From Lingula anatina (taxonomy: Eukaryota > Brachiopoda > Lingulata > Lingulida > Lingulidae), in contig NW_019775414.1 of the NCBI RefSeq assembly GCF_001039355.2, positions 62,001-126,000 on the forward strand: 64,000 nt of DNA, given 5' to 3'. Numbering within the stretch: position 1 is the stretch's first letter; every line of letters begins with the position of its first letter. The position numbers and the translations under genes are program-made. Positions 33,736 to 44,464 of this stretch are shown in pieces. Under the pieces are notes generated by a model. That model ran no database searches. It saw nothing but the letters and a program-made list of their open reading frames with translations, and had not been told where the DNA came from.

Positions 33736-36478
33736 TTTATTTCGTCACCCCAAAGCACTTATCACACTCTTTCTAAACAAAGTGTTTTATTTATCATATC
33801 ATATCGTTATAATTTCAGTGAACAAAACCAAAAAATATACATAGACGAAGACACTTAAATATGTAAATGGCGTTTACTTCTACATATATTGCTGAATACG
33901 TGTTTTATGCATAACTATTACCAGACTTTAGATATCAATCATTTTTACTGTACAAAAATGAACTTAGGACTTTTAACCAATTGTATTTTTCATTTTGCTC
34001 ACATCTATCACAATATATCATAGTATTGATTACAACTAAAAATATCAAAATACAATGATCTGATGGAAACTATTTAACAAAGTGAAAAATTCGAGAGTGA
34101 AGACTTATGTGCCTAGGAAAACGCATGCCAAAAGCAGTGTAAAATTACACAAACTACTGTAAAATACATTCAAAACGTAATGACCTTCTTTTTATGACCA
34201 TTTGTGAACATTTGCGAACATCACTTGAAAATATAAATAAAAGATTCTAAATACATAAATATTGATAAGATGAGAGTCATAATATGCAAAGACATAACAA
34301 TAACATTTTGGTATTTAAAAACATTGATAATTACACCATTATATATAATTGCATACAGTAAGAAAATTTGAGAGCAACTTTCAAAAAGAGTCGGATGCAC
34401 GTTCCACGTTATAGCACGTTATAGCATGAAAAGATCATGATCAATCTTTAGCGTATAATTTGTAAACAATATGATTGATATTTGGGTTTAATTGGAAAAA
34501 GTATCATCATTTCAACATATGAAAAGTTAATATGTAAGCCCAGGATGTTTTGGAAATCAGATAAATAGCATGCACGATTTTCATCATATAATATAGCTTG
34601 TATTTCTGTGTCCCTGTGTCCGGTCCAAAATATGTGCAAAAGACCGAAGAAGTTTCTGTCAGTTCCATGTGGATTTTTCAGTACCTCGGCAAAGGAAATG
34701 GATGCTCTGAAATACGACGAAAATACAAATGATATAAATCAATTTCCCAATGTAACACGATTTGACCTAAGATTAAGTAAACTTAAAATGGAAAGGCATG
34801 TGATATTCAAATAAATCGGACTGAGGCTGGCTGAACACCAAATTGGAAAAAAAATTTAAAATGAATGAAAAAAGGGACTGCAGTCCAATATTCACGTATT
34901 TATTTCTTATTTCTATCTAAATATTCTTTTAAATTTCTATCAGATGTTTGATATTTAAATGGTATATTTATATTAAAGTTATATGGTATACACTCATTTC
35001 TATTTCTATAAAAAGGAATGACAAGAATAAAATAGGACCAATATTATGGGAAAGTTTTTTTTTCTGTGTTATGAACAACAAAGAGTAACCAACAAATATG
35101 TCAAATTAAATCAAGCTTTTGGCAAATACTTATGTACAAGCTATATCAAATTCAAATCAAAACAAATGAAAATTATGCCCGTTACCCTGACGATAGCCAT
35201 ACATACAACATTATCGAGTTATTTACTTCAGTATTCTGCCTCACAAGTTCAATTTTTGGTCTAATATGCAAGGTACTTGCAGCATGTAAGTCCGAAATCT
35301 GAGGCAAGGTACTCACCTGCTTTAACCTAGTATTTAAAATCCGAAGCTGAGCCAACCAAGGTATGCACATTAGATGTAACTTCTTTTCACTCTTATACCT
35401 ATGCAGAAGAAATGTTACTCACAAGACTTAATTTGCTTCAACGCTGAATGGAATATTGTAATTTCGCCACATCTATCCTCTGTATCCTACGTCCTCTTCT
35501 TTCAGAGTCCAGAGGTCAAGTGATATGACTAGTCAAGAAGATAATTTGCACTGCACTGAGAGACTTATTGCTATGTAAATTACGTTATGTAACAGGTAGG
35601 TCTATGGCGTATTTTGAGTGATGAGTTGCTGCTGAAATCATGCTCACCAGCAAATGTGCATGATCTTACAGAATGTTATCTCAGAATTTATGCGAGCTCT
35701 TGACTGACACTTTCAGATTATTTAATCAAAAGCCCCTCGCTGCAAAATGAGTCACGATGTTTCAAAATAATTTGCCTTATTCTAAAGTAAGGGGATGTAA
35801 TAACTGTCACCGCTACCATATTTGCATGGACTATTTATACACTCGTAACATTCCGATTACGGACATCCTTCATATTAACATGGCAGAGAATATGTACAAA
35901 TTGTTTTTAAAAGATTCAACACCGGTGCTTTTAGATACTATATTTACTCGATTTGGCCTCGTTTTATTTTGCAAGCCTTACACCAATCTTGGACATAATA
36001 ATCGATATTATGTCCAAGCACCAATAAACTAGAAAAGATAGACCCATAGTAACCATTGAACTTGGATAGAAAAAACATATACCAGTACAGTTGAAATGAA
36101 AATTTTATTTATTATATTGATATATCCGGGTAATTTATCACTACCAGCATTTTAAATACTTAACTTTTAAATCACAAAATGAAATATATAATGTTATGGG
36201 CATATCTGACAATGGACATTTGTTATTTATTTATCTATTTATTTTGTAATTTATTTGTCAGATAATAACCTAATTCTCACAGCAGCTAAAGGTTTGGTCT
36301 ATGGAATGCAACATACGGGTATGCAGCCTGAATTGCAGTAGAAACTAAATTCACAGGGAGCAAGTCTGTATCGTCCGTTTTGTTTTGTTGAAAAGTAACA
36401 ACCGTGTGTTTGCATTTATTTTTGAACGTGGGTGTATACGCCTGATGCGCGCTCGCACATGCATACACAAGTAATGCT
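33736..36478. other. Intergenic and 3' flank of the NXPE-like gene
   Basis: AT-rich, no supported gene. The right end probably holds the 3' UTR of the - strand gene at 36479 (TTTATT copies near 36225-36245 are AATAAA on its strand). A reading frame at 35757-36032 ends over a palindrome and is not trusted. Confidence 0.5.
35981..36025. repeat. Perfect 13-bp palindrome flanked by a 7-bp direct repeat
   Basis: CACCAAT, then arm CTTGGACATAATA (35988-36000), loop ATCGA, arm TATTATGTCCAAG (36006-36018), then CACCAAT again. An AATAAA overlaps the second CACCAAT. It could be a tiny insertion with target duplication. Confidence 0.7.
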
Positions 36479-37990
36479 TTACGGTTCAGTCATGCAGATT
36501 TGTCTCAGAAGCAAGTGCGCTATAGTAATACCAGTGTCTCCAATATACTTAATTTTCCCATCTCTTTGAATGGCACATAAATAGTGAATGTCATCACAGG
36601 TTGTATTAACCAAAGGGTTTGTGATGTAAAACGCGTCGAAAACCTCGACACCGTATTTCTTCATCTTCATTCTCAATATTTCATTTGTTGCTGCTTTCAT
36701 ATAATAGTTACTGTCATTTTTCCCATGTCCCCCAGTTACAATATTGAAATATACCAGTCTAACATCAGATGTATCTGGATTTTGACGAACTTCTTGGATG
36801 GCGTCGAAGATATATTTACTGGAATTGGATATAAATTCCCAGGTGCTTTTAAAAGCTAAATCCCACTGACCTAAACCCAGAATTATCACGTCTCTCTTTG
36901 ACCACGTGGATTTTGAAGATAGAAACTTCCGAAGACACTTGGCTGCAACATCCGGATAACTTCCCCAGAGAAACGCAATGTTCTCCATGTGAATGGATCT
37001 GCCATGGACTTTTCGCAGATGGAAATCGTTCTCCAGCTTAACTAAATGCATGAAGTAGGCCGATATTCCTCTCACGTGAGAGTCCCCTATAAAGGTAAAA
37101 CTAATTTTGTCATTTTTACATCGATATATTTCAGTTGGAGTTAAATACGGCAGCAACGACCCTTTTTCCGACCCCCATCTCCAAGTTCCGTTAGTTTTCC
37201 ACCATCGTCCACGTAAATAATCTGTCAAGTATCCGCTGTATTTTACTTGAAGACTCTTCATTTCAGTGAGACTAATTGGGCACACACCGTTGTATATCTT
37301 CAGAATTTTTTGAATGCGCCCTGGCCATGCGGTATTAGCATCTGCATGGTGTCTGTATGCCTCAAAGCGTATATAGTCCAGATGAACAGTGATGTCTACA
37401 CAGGTGTATATTTTAGGACACTGAGCAACATAAGTGCCGTTGAGAAAGTCCCTTACCGTGCAGGTTAAGCATTCTCCTCCTACCGCTTGAATTCTAAAGC
37501 AGCTCCCTCCACGTGAGGTGACATTGCGGAAGTCTGCGTTTTCTGTTTTGAGATACTCTTTTATCACAAAAGTCAGCACATCTGGGTTAGAATGAAGCCG
37601 GGTCATTTTAATGACAAAATTACGCCGCGATATTTCAGAATGGTATCGTGTATAATCTGAGGATGAAGTACTGGACAGATCTGATACTTTTCCTGGATAA
37701 GATGCTTCTGACCAGTAGTGGTACAGTTGTGACATTTCAGCCGGGCCAAATCGCGTTAAGTCGGCATTGGTGGATCCATCCGATGCTACAGGTAGTTCAC
37801 CTCTGCTTTGGATCAAATACCCATCCTCCGCCCATGGAATAAGCCAGACTATCAAAATCATGAATACGATGAGAGAAACAGCTACGAAATAAAACACACA
37901 TTTCATCCATTTGACTCTTCCGTCTTTAAAGAGGAGATTCATTTTTTTTTTACCTACAGGTAAAGTGTTATTTGTAAGCCAGGAGAGCAT
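36479..37990 (-). CDS. NXPE-like PC-esterase (SGNH-fold) type II membrane protein
   Basis: 503 residues in one exon. A short basic cytoplasmic start is followed by one helix (about 31-53) and a luminal part. Residues about 120-260 resemble the Ig-like domain of NXPE proteins: FLNGTYVAQCP, a second Cys in TCVDITVHL, and W-P-G. The G-R-W-W-K-T-N-G-T-W segment (261-270) precedes a PC-esterase domain with FIGDSHVRG (nucleophile Ser304), GLGQWD (372-377) and D466-x-x-H469, completing the Ser/His/Asp set. Six Asn-x-Ser/Thr sites fit Golgi or surface location. PC-esterase proteins modify glycans or lipids; the substrate here is unknown. The start could instead be Met17, because GTAG-like sequence precedes it. 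Confidence 0.8.
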   Translation of the reverse strand: MLSWLTNNTLPVGKKKMNLLFKDGRVKWMKCVFYFVAVSLIVFMILIVWLIPWAEDGYLIQSRGELPVASDGSTNADLTRFGPAEMSQLYHYWSEASYPGKVSDLSSTSSSDYTRYHSEISRRNFVIKMTRLHSNPDVLTFVIKEYLKTENADFRNVTSRGGSCFRIQAVGGECLTCTVRDFLNGTYVAQCPKIYTCVDITVHLDYIRFEAYRHHADANTAWPGRIQKILKIYNGVCPISLTEMKSLQVKYSGYLTDYLRGRWWKTNGTWRWGSEKGSLLPYLTPTEIYRCKNDKISFTFIGDSHVRGISAYFMHLVKLENDFHLRKVHGRSIHMENIAFLWGSYPDVAAKCLRKFLSSKSTWSKRDVIILGLGQWDLAFKSTWEFISNSSKYIFDAIQEVRQNPDTSDVRLVYFNIVTGGHGKNDSNYYMKAATNEILRMKMKKYGVEVFDAFYITNPLVNTTCDDIHYLCAIQRDGKIKYIGDTGITIAHLLLRQICMTEP

Positions 37991-39161
37991 GGATAAAATA
38001 TCAATTTCCTCTGAGGAACAGCGCCATATAAGTTCATTTCAATTTCCGTCACTGACCCGCATTTTACATGGAAAGTCATGCGTTAGCCAGCCTATTTTAT
38101 GTTTCCCATGATGTGGTCATTCTGTGTACTTTTTGAGCTAACCAGTGTTAGTGTCAGCACTAGAGTAGGCGAAATGATGCTGACGCGTTCTGCCTCGTAG
38201 CACATTCAGTTCACTTTTCATACTAAACGCCGGATAACAATACGATCTGTGTATAGAATGACTAAGTAATTATTCCCATGCTCTAGTTATTTCCGAATAT
38301 TCTCTTTGCGAGGCAGGAGTCATGTTACTATAATGATGAATAAGATAAGAGTAAAGGCTTCTAATGAGCCTTATTTTGTAAAGGGCTAGCATATGAGATA
38401 AAATGAGATTAAGATTTGCACTTGGAAGTATCCCACCCGGGATTTCCCAACCGAACCAAATTTTTCCTTCAAAAAAGCAATTTTCTCACGATTAATCTTT
38501 AACTGTCAAATTCCATAGATTGTCAATAGAAAATACTTTAAGCAATTCAAACATGGCAAAGACAGTTGAAGAAAAGAGCGTCTTGTTCAAAATTTTTAAA
38601 GATTTATTCCAGTAATTAATTCAATAATTAATTCATGTAATCAATAAACATCTACATACAAGAGGACACTGATCAATAACTATATATATATATACATAAC
38701 AATTAGAAAAAATGTTCTTTGATTGAAACAAATCTGGTGCTTATTACAAAAAAAAAAAAAATAAATAAATAAATAAATAAATAAATAAACATTCCCTTAA
38801 AATTTTTGATGTGGCAGGGTCAGATGTGCAGTTGGTGAGTTTACGGGCATATTTCATCCACGCCAGGGACTCACGATCTTACAACTTCTTACGGTGTGCC
38901 AGAGGATCGTTTCCAATTCTGCAAATTTCGTTCTGCCACCCCATAACCCGATAAAAATAATTAAAACGAAAAAAAATACCCCTTAAATATAGCAAATAGC
39001 AATTGTCAAACCCTGGATAAAAAAATAAATAAACAGAATTAAACTTAAATTTAACAATGAATTATATCAATGGAAATACTGTGTACAGCGACTTTAAAAT
39101 TGTCCAAATGTTTTTATATGAGCCCATGCGCTATCTCTGGGGTAATTAATCACTGTAGGTC
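37991..39161. other. Intergenic between the NXPE-like gene and the charged-helix gene
   Basis: No gene seen. It holds the NXPE-like promoter side, an (ATAA)n run at about 38760-38789 and the 3' flank of the next - strand gene (an AATAAA candidate on its strand near 38602). Confidence 0.5.
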
Positions 39162-39262
39162 TTAATCAGTAGGTGGTTGTTCATCCCAGATACCGCTGCG
39201 CCCTCTCACGGCAGCGACTTTAGGGGCGTGGCATGGTGAAGCTCCCATCTCTCCCAGGGGCA
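39162..39262 (-). CDS. Charged-helix gene exon 6, downstream acceptor form
   Basis: Using CTGACAG as acceptor, the frame reads V-PLGEMGASPCHAPKVAAVRG and on to IWDEQPPTD, TAA at 39162-39164. This longer open frame looks coding. A stronger acceptor 13 bases earlier (TATTTATTAACAG, exon from 39275) gives a different short tail ending at 39220. Confidence 0.6.
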
Positions 39263-41833
39263 CTGTCAGCGGACGCTGTTAATAAATAGAAAAAGAGGTT
39301 AATTAACGGTCGGGATTCACCAGAAACACGATTTAGTTTCATTCTCCACGCGCTTACAATTTCAGTGTAATTAAAACTCTACAATGAAAAATTATTTGTT
39401 TACTGTCGCAAGATTCTTACCATGGGTGTTGTCATCTGGTTTAGCATCCGCACAGTTGGAGCTCTGGTGCACGTGAATAATGCGTGCTTCTGGTTGGTCG
39501 GTTTGCAGGAGGTCGCTCAGACTCCAGGGGTAATCAATGCCACCATTCTGGCTGCTAGTGACCACACTTGTTAGTGGAGCCGCGGCACTAGAATAACTAG
39601 GATATTCAAGACGGGGCAGACGTGCTGGAAGATTTCTCCTTGGGGGAGGCACGGCCAATGCACCCTGGTATGGCAAGTTGCCACGCCCCAGGTGGGAGGC
39701 TGGAGAAGGAACGGCTTCATCCTCGTCAGAGCTGTATTGCTCGCCTTGAAATGGGACAAAGGCAGGTTTTAGAATGGCTGATGCGCCAAGTGGTCCTTCA
39801 TCTTCCTCGCCGTCATCATCATCATCATCATCATCAGAAGAAGAAGACGAAACTGTTTTGGCAGCTGCATTTTCCCTGTCCGACTTTCTTTGAAGGATCT
39901 GCGAAAAATGATGCCGCATTTATCACAGTTCTTTTTATGTCTTCTCATTATGAGAGTGTTAAAGATCCTTTCTAGTATAGAGTTGTATTCACGTTTTTCA
40001 AAATCTCTAGATAAAACTCTCTTGGCTTCTCGTCTGCACCTCTAATTATTTCTGTCCATACATATAGCATTTTAAACACCTTTAGGTTGCAGGTTTTAAA
40101 TGGTATAAAACGCCAAAAGGCATTTAAAAATGGGAATAAACACGTTGGGTTGTTTACCTGTTGTCTTTTCATGTCCTTTTTAGCCAGAGCCTCCTTGTTC
40201 TTATCAGAGAGCTCCTGGTGCCGCCTAGCGGCATTCTCATGTTTCTTGTTGTACGCCTCTAAGGCAGCTTCTTGCCTGGTTGCTATGCGCACCGCTTTCA
40301 CACGAGGGACCTTAGATAAGGAAATAAGACAGCTTGTTTTCTGTTCTATCTGCAATTTAATTGTTCATTACAAAAATACAAAATACATTTTAATTTAATG
40401 TCTCTCATTTACCTCTGTTTAGTTAAGTGTGTTAAGTGCTTCAACGCGTCTCTTCATTTAAATCTGCATTTACTAAAATTACCTAAATGAGTGAATTTTA
40501 GTTCATGAGAAAAAAAACTAATTACATCAGCAGCTTTGCCAAGTTTTCTTCTTATTGCAGCGGCCTGTTGAAGCATTGCTTCTCTGCGGCGTTCGATGGC
40601 AGCTTCCTCCCTTCTTTTAAATTCCTCTGCACCTTTCTTTATTGCAGAGGGTGGTCTACCTAGTCTGAAATTAAAGAAAAGGAAAAAGGGAATGGGATGA
40701 AATTATTTGAAGAAAAGTACAGATTAAAAATAAAAATGACAGACCATAAAAAAAAAAAAATCAAGCACGCAAAGAGAGCGAGAGAGCGAAAATGATGTCA
40801 GAATACTCTTTTTTTTTTTTTTTACCTTTTTGGCATGGCTGTTTTTGGCCTGGCATCTTTATCTACAAGCTCCCACGCTGTCCCAGATGCTCCTTCCTGT
40901 GGTTTTCCCACAGTCTGCAGTCCAGCTTTTTTAAGTGTCCTCTTGTTGGACAACTCGTCCTTGAATTTTGACAGTCGGCCTTGCTGGGGGCGGACTGGAG
41001 GGTGCTGAATATAAAATTTTTTAATCGTTATGGAAGATATGTAGATTTCATAACATTATTTCAATAGATGTATAAATTTAACAAATGGAAAAATAGTGTT
41101 TCTTCAAGTTCGTCACTCATACATGGAAACAGTCATGTGAAGCAATTATGTTCAAAAAAGTTTACTTCAGAGAATCCAAATCCTGATTAACTGATAATTG
41201 AAGGAAGGTAAAAAACCAAGCTATCTTGATCTATAAACTCAAACACGTGAAGCAACATGTTCAGAAAAAGTTTACTTCAGACAAATCAAGTTCCGATAGA
41301 CTGATAATCGGAGGAAGGTGAAAAACTAGGCGATAGGTAAAAAACTATCTTGATCTATAAACTCTTATTTCAACTTCTAAAATTTTAACACTGTCGAAGA
41401 ATTAAAACTTAAAACTATCGAGTACCAAATTTTGAACGGGGATAGGTGTGTGTTAAGATTTAAGGAGCAAGATTTTAAAGAAGTGAAATTTTGCTGACAC
41501 TAAGATGAAATGACAGCTCTGACAAGATAAACAGAAAGAAAAGCAAGAAACAGAAAGGATTAAAGGAAAATATTTCATTTGATCAATAAATGCGTAACTG
41601 ATTTTTAGTAAGATTAGAAACCAATATGGGTTTGCATATTCAAATTACACTGTTCGCTTATTTTAAAGTAATATTTTAAAGTAATAACTTACTGTTCCTT
41701 GTGGATCTACACCAACACGGGGGCGCCTTCTTCTCAGCCGTTGTCGCACATATTGATATGCATGGCCAACACGCCCTCTTGCAATCCTAATAGCATTTGT
41801 CAACCGATTTGTAAGAGGTTCAAAACACGACAT
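39162..41833 (-). CDS. Basic charged-helix protein with an Asp run, six exons, family not recognised
   Basis: The exons join to 396 residues. Order: an Arg-rich start (RQRLRRRRPR, 30-39), a conserved-looking segment RLSKFKDEL, a Lys/Arg/Glu/Ala-rich helical region with likely coiled coil (about 108-214), a Ser run then an eight-Asp run (about 221-233), a Pro/Ser-rich region, and a C-terminus ending SGIWDEQPPTD. Exon phases agree throughout. Start Met at 41833; an in-frame Met 25 codons upstream (41908) is possible but AT-rich like UTR. The composition would fit a cytoskeletal, ciliary or nuclear protein; this is a guess. Neighbour genes give no clue. Confidence 0.8.
39421..39898 (-). CDS. Charged-helix gene exon 5
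   Basis: Residues 205-363. It starts ILQRKSDRENAAAK and holds the Ser/Asp run (coded by GAT/GAC repeats at about 39810-39850) and the Pro/Ser-rich part. Acceptor TTTTTCGCAG, donor CATG|GTAAGA. Confidence 0.85.
40158..40310 (-). CDS. Charged-helix gene exon 4
   Basis: Residues 154-204, VPRVKAVRIATRQEAALEAY and on to KKDMKRQQ. Strongly helical and charged. Phase 0 at both ends. Confidence 0.88.
40526..40664 (-). CDS. Charged-helix gene exon 3
   Basis: Residues 108-153, LGRPPSAIKKGAEEFKRREE and on to KLGKAAD. Phase 2 in, 0 out. Donor GAT|GTAATT is weaker than the others. Confidence 0.86.
40826..41004 (-). CDS. Charged-helix gene exon 2
   Basis: Residues 48-107 (last codon split), HPPVRPQQGRLSKFKDELSN and on to KTAMPKR. 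Phase 0 in, 2 out. Confidence 0.88.
41005..41692 (-). other. Charged-helix gene intron 1
   Basis: 688 bp. A short stretch with CAAAC-GTGAAGCAA-TGTTCA-AAAAGTTTACTTCAGA is duplicated at about 41140-41200 and 41240-41300, a local tandem duplication. No exon seen. Confidence 0.6.
41693..41833 (-). CDS. Charged-helix gene exon 1, coding part
   Basis: Residues 1-47, MSCFEPLTNRLTNAIRIARG and on to GVDPQGT, donor ACA|GTAAGT. Confidence 0.75.
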
Positions 41834-41908
41834 TTCGAATGTTGAATCGAAACTCACGCAAAAGTAATTAAATATATCGAATACAGATAAAGTATTGCTG
41901 CAACGCAA

Positions 41909-42295
41909 CTCGATCCCGTATCTATCTATCTATCTATTGTCTTCTGCGCATGTAACGTCTCCATGGGATATTCAAAGTTGTAACGAGATTTTGATTATGA
42001 CGCATTGTCGCTGGCCAAGTTGCAAAGAAAACCTTTGTTGTGAAAAATCCTTTGTTGGTTTCATAGGTATCCTCTAAGTCTTAGATAATGACAAAATATT
42101 TAACCGTGGACATTACCTTTAAATGTCAAAGCTTTTAAAATGGTAGTATAACATTAATTTTTCAAGTTAGGCCTACTCAGTATAACGAGCGAAATCTCGC
42201 CACCAAATGGTCCACTAAAAATGGTAAAATGGATTACCATTGCACTGTTTTTGATACTACTTCCCGTAGGCCTATTCCCCTACTGCAAACGGCAC
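41909..42295. other. 5' flank of the charged-helix gene
   Basis: CpG-containing sequence upstream of the - strand gene, including a TGCGCATG motif near 41945. Probably promoter; no ORF supported. Confidence 0.35.
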
Positions 42296-42300
42296 TATTT

Positions 42301-42680
42301 CAGGGCCGTAGCGTGAGAAAAATGCCAGGGGGGCAGTAAGCGGACACGAGGGGGCGAAGCCCCCGAGGGGGGAGGGGGTGGGAGGGGTGTCCCCCTCCCA
42401 CGGTGTGGAAATTTTTTAAAAACTGTATGTATAATACTGCATTCTGGTGCATTTTAACTGTTATTTATTGCTCAATCAGAAGTCAGAAATTGTGGGTTCA
42501 TTTTGCCATAAGTACAGTCATTTTTTCAACACAACGCGCCAATTGGACTTCATTTCGTAAAATTTTTTTGCAATTATTTTTTTACCTTTGCGATTATTAT
42601 TATTATTATTTTTGCACCTCAAATCCCAGGGTGGGGGACAGCTGCCCCCCCCCCCTGCCCCCCCGGAGGCTACGACCCTG
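42301..42680. mobile_element. 380-bp non-autonomous DNA element with terminal inverted repeats
   Basis: Left end CAGGGCCGTAGC (42301-42312); right end GCTACGACCCTG (42669-42680) is its inverse complement with one mismatch. TATTT directly flanks both ends (42296-42300, 42681-42685) as a target duplication. G-rich and C-rich subterminal parts are also complementary. No transposase. Confidence 0.75.
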
Positions 42681-42685
42681 TATTT

Positions 42686-43169
42686 TTAAAAAATTCTTTC
42701 GGAACGGAATTAATAAACATCTCTCGCTAATTTCAGGACACTAAAACATTCATATTTTATTAAGCGTGATCCGTGAAGCACCCCATTCCCGTGACTTGGG
42801 AATGCGGCTTTTTATTCTTCGCTCTTCGTGAGGATTTTCAGGACTTTCGACTGGCATTATCTGTGAGATATGGATTTTTCTTATTTACTGAGATTTGTGA
42901 AGTGATTTAATTTCTCGTTAACTGTGATCACTACCCCCCCCCCCCCGCAAATGGGACCCTCCAGTAGCCCTAGTTCCATTATGAAATTTCCCGTATGACA
43001 CTACAGCAGACGACAATTTGTCTTTTGTTGGATGTGATCTTTGCGTACGTCAACTTACCAACTTTATTGAAGACTCAGATTGCACGTTGATCGATCGCTG
43101 CATTTCAACTGATGGCTCGACATTGCGATAGTTGTTCATCATATATATATATATATATATCTGCCCATT
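42686..43169. other. Intergenic, nothing recognised
   Basis: Includes a C run at about 42934-42946 and a (TA)n run at about 43140-43160. No ORF supported. Confidence 0.4.
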
Positions 43170-43287
43170 GTGTTCACGGGAAATCGAATGTGACAGAGAA
43201 GACGACAACAATGAACATGGCGGAAAAACGAAGTTCACACGACACATTTTACGAACAGCCGTATTATCGCTGGACTTTATGAAAAGG
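43170..43287 (+). other. Candidate first exon of a + strand transcript
   Basis: AACATGGCGG, a first-exon-like start context with raised CpG, begins a short frame MAEKRSSHDTFYEQPYYRWT-L that stops at TGA just before a donor AAAAG|GTGATA at 43288. If real it is a 5' UTR with a short upstream ORF, or a noncoding RNA exon. Confidence 0.25.
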
Positions 43288-44305
43288 TGATATATATATA
43301 TTCTAAACATGTATGTACATTTATAGTTGTTTTTGTTAAATATGCTTCTGAAATATTCGCAATTTTTTCCTTAATATTGGACTTAAACGAAAAACCAGAG
43401 GGGGCAAACACAAATGTTAAATGATGTGGATCCTTTGTCCCTTCTGAAAGGCACCGACCACACTGTCACTGTGTCATTTTTTTGGTCAATTTTTTAAGAT
43501 GATAAGGAATTTTAGATCTAATTCATGCAGCGTGCACTTAGATATTCTTTTAAGAAACTGGGTAACACAGACAAGAATATACTATACATTACTAAAGAAT
43601 TTTTCTTTTGTCAATTTTTTCAAGAAAAACATTTGTACATGTACCCTGTAGTAGTTCTAAATCGCCAGATACAGCTGAAACCTGCTGAGACAGAATCAAA
43701 AGAAGGTAAGAGATGAAACATTTGGTTTTTTCTGTCTTGTATCATTTGCTGTTTATTTAATTCAAATAAGGAAGTCTTGTTAAAACCATATGTACTGGTG
43801 CACATGTTAATATGGTTTCACTGACAAGATAGAAACTTGCTTTCTAGACATCTTCATACTTATATTTAACTAATTCGTACTAATTTTTACTTTCTCTTTT
43901 CATAAAGACAATAATAAGATTATTAAGCACGATTGTAAAACATGCACATATGAAAAACAATATACATGTAATGTTTTAACCACACATTGAGCCTTCTAAG
44001 TGAAATTGGCTATACATGTCCTGCTCAACTCACTGAAATGGGGGACCTCTGTAGAAAAATTATTAGATCAGCCAGGCAGTAAATAATCAGTGTTTACAGC
44101 TTGACTAAAAAGGCCTGGAATGCGGGTTGACAATTACAATAACAGCAGTTGCAAATAATTTTTCCAAAAAAAAAAAAAAAATTGCACTGTTAGTCACTAG
44201 CAAGGTTTTGGTCTCGGTCAACCAGTCATTTTCAGTGCAAGACATACATTGTACACTGTGCACAATCGAGGTACATGTAGATGTTTTCAAGTAAGGATTT
44301 GTGTA

Positions 44306-44464
44306 GGGGGCCATAGCAATAGTCTCAAAGTTCAATAGTTTGAAGGTTCATTGGTCCGAATGTTCACTATAAAACCTTCGGACTAACGAACCCTTGATTA
44401 AAAAACTGATGAAAATGCTACGATTTTTTGGACCAATGAACCTTCGGACAATCGAGATGCCCCC
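44306..44464. mobile_element. Palindromic short element
   Basis: GAAGGTTCATTGGTCC (44342-44357) is perfectly inverted at 44430-44445. Outer ends GGGGGC (44306) and GCCCCC (44464) are also complementary. Related TTCGGAC / GTCCGAA words recur inside. Foldback-like, no coding capacity. Confidence 0.5.

Noticed and set aside
35757-36032. 91-codon + strand frame with a Cys/His-rich start
   Set aside because: No splice, composition or family support; its end overlaps the palindrome.
36584-37842. Short + strand frames opposite the NXPE-like gene
   Set aside because: Shadows of the - strand coding sequence.
39571-39975. Frames overlapping the charged-helix exon in other phases
   Set aside because: Incompatible with the exon phases; a His run is just the antisense of the Asp-coding repeat.
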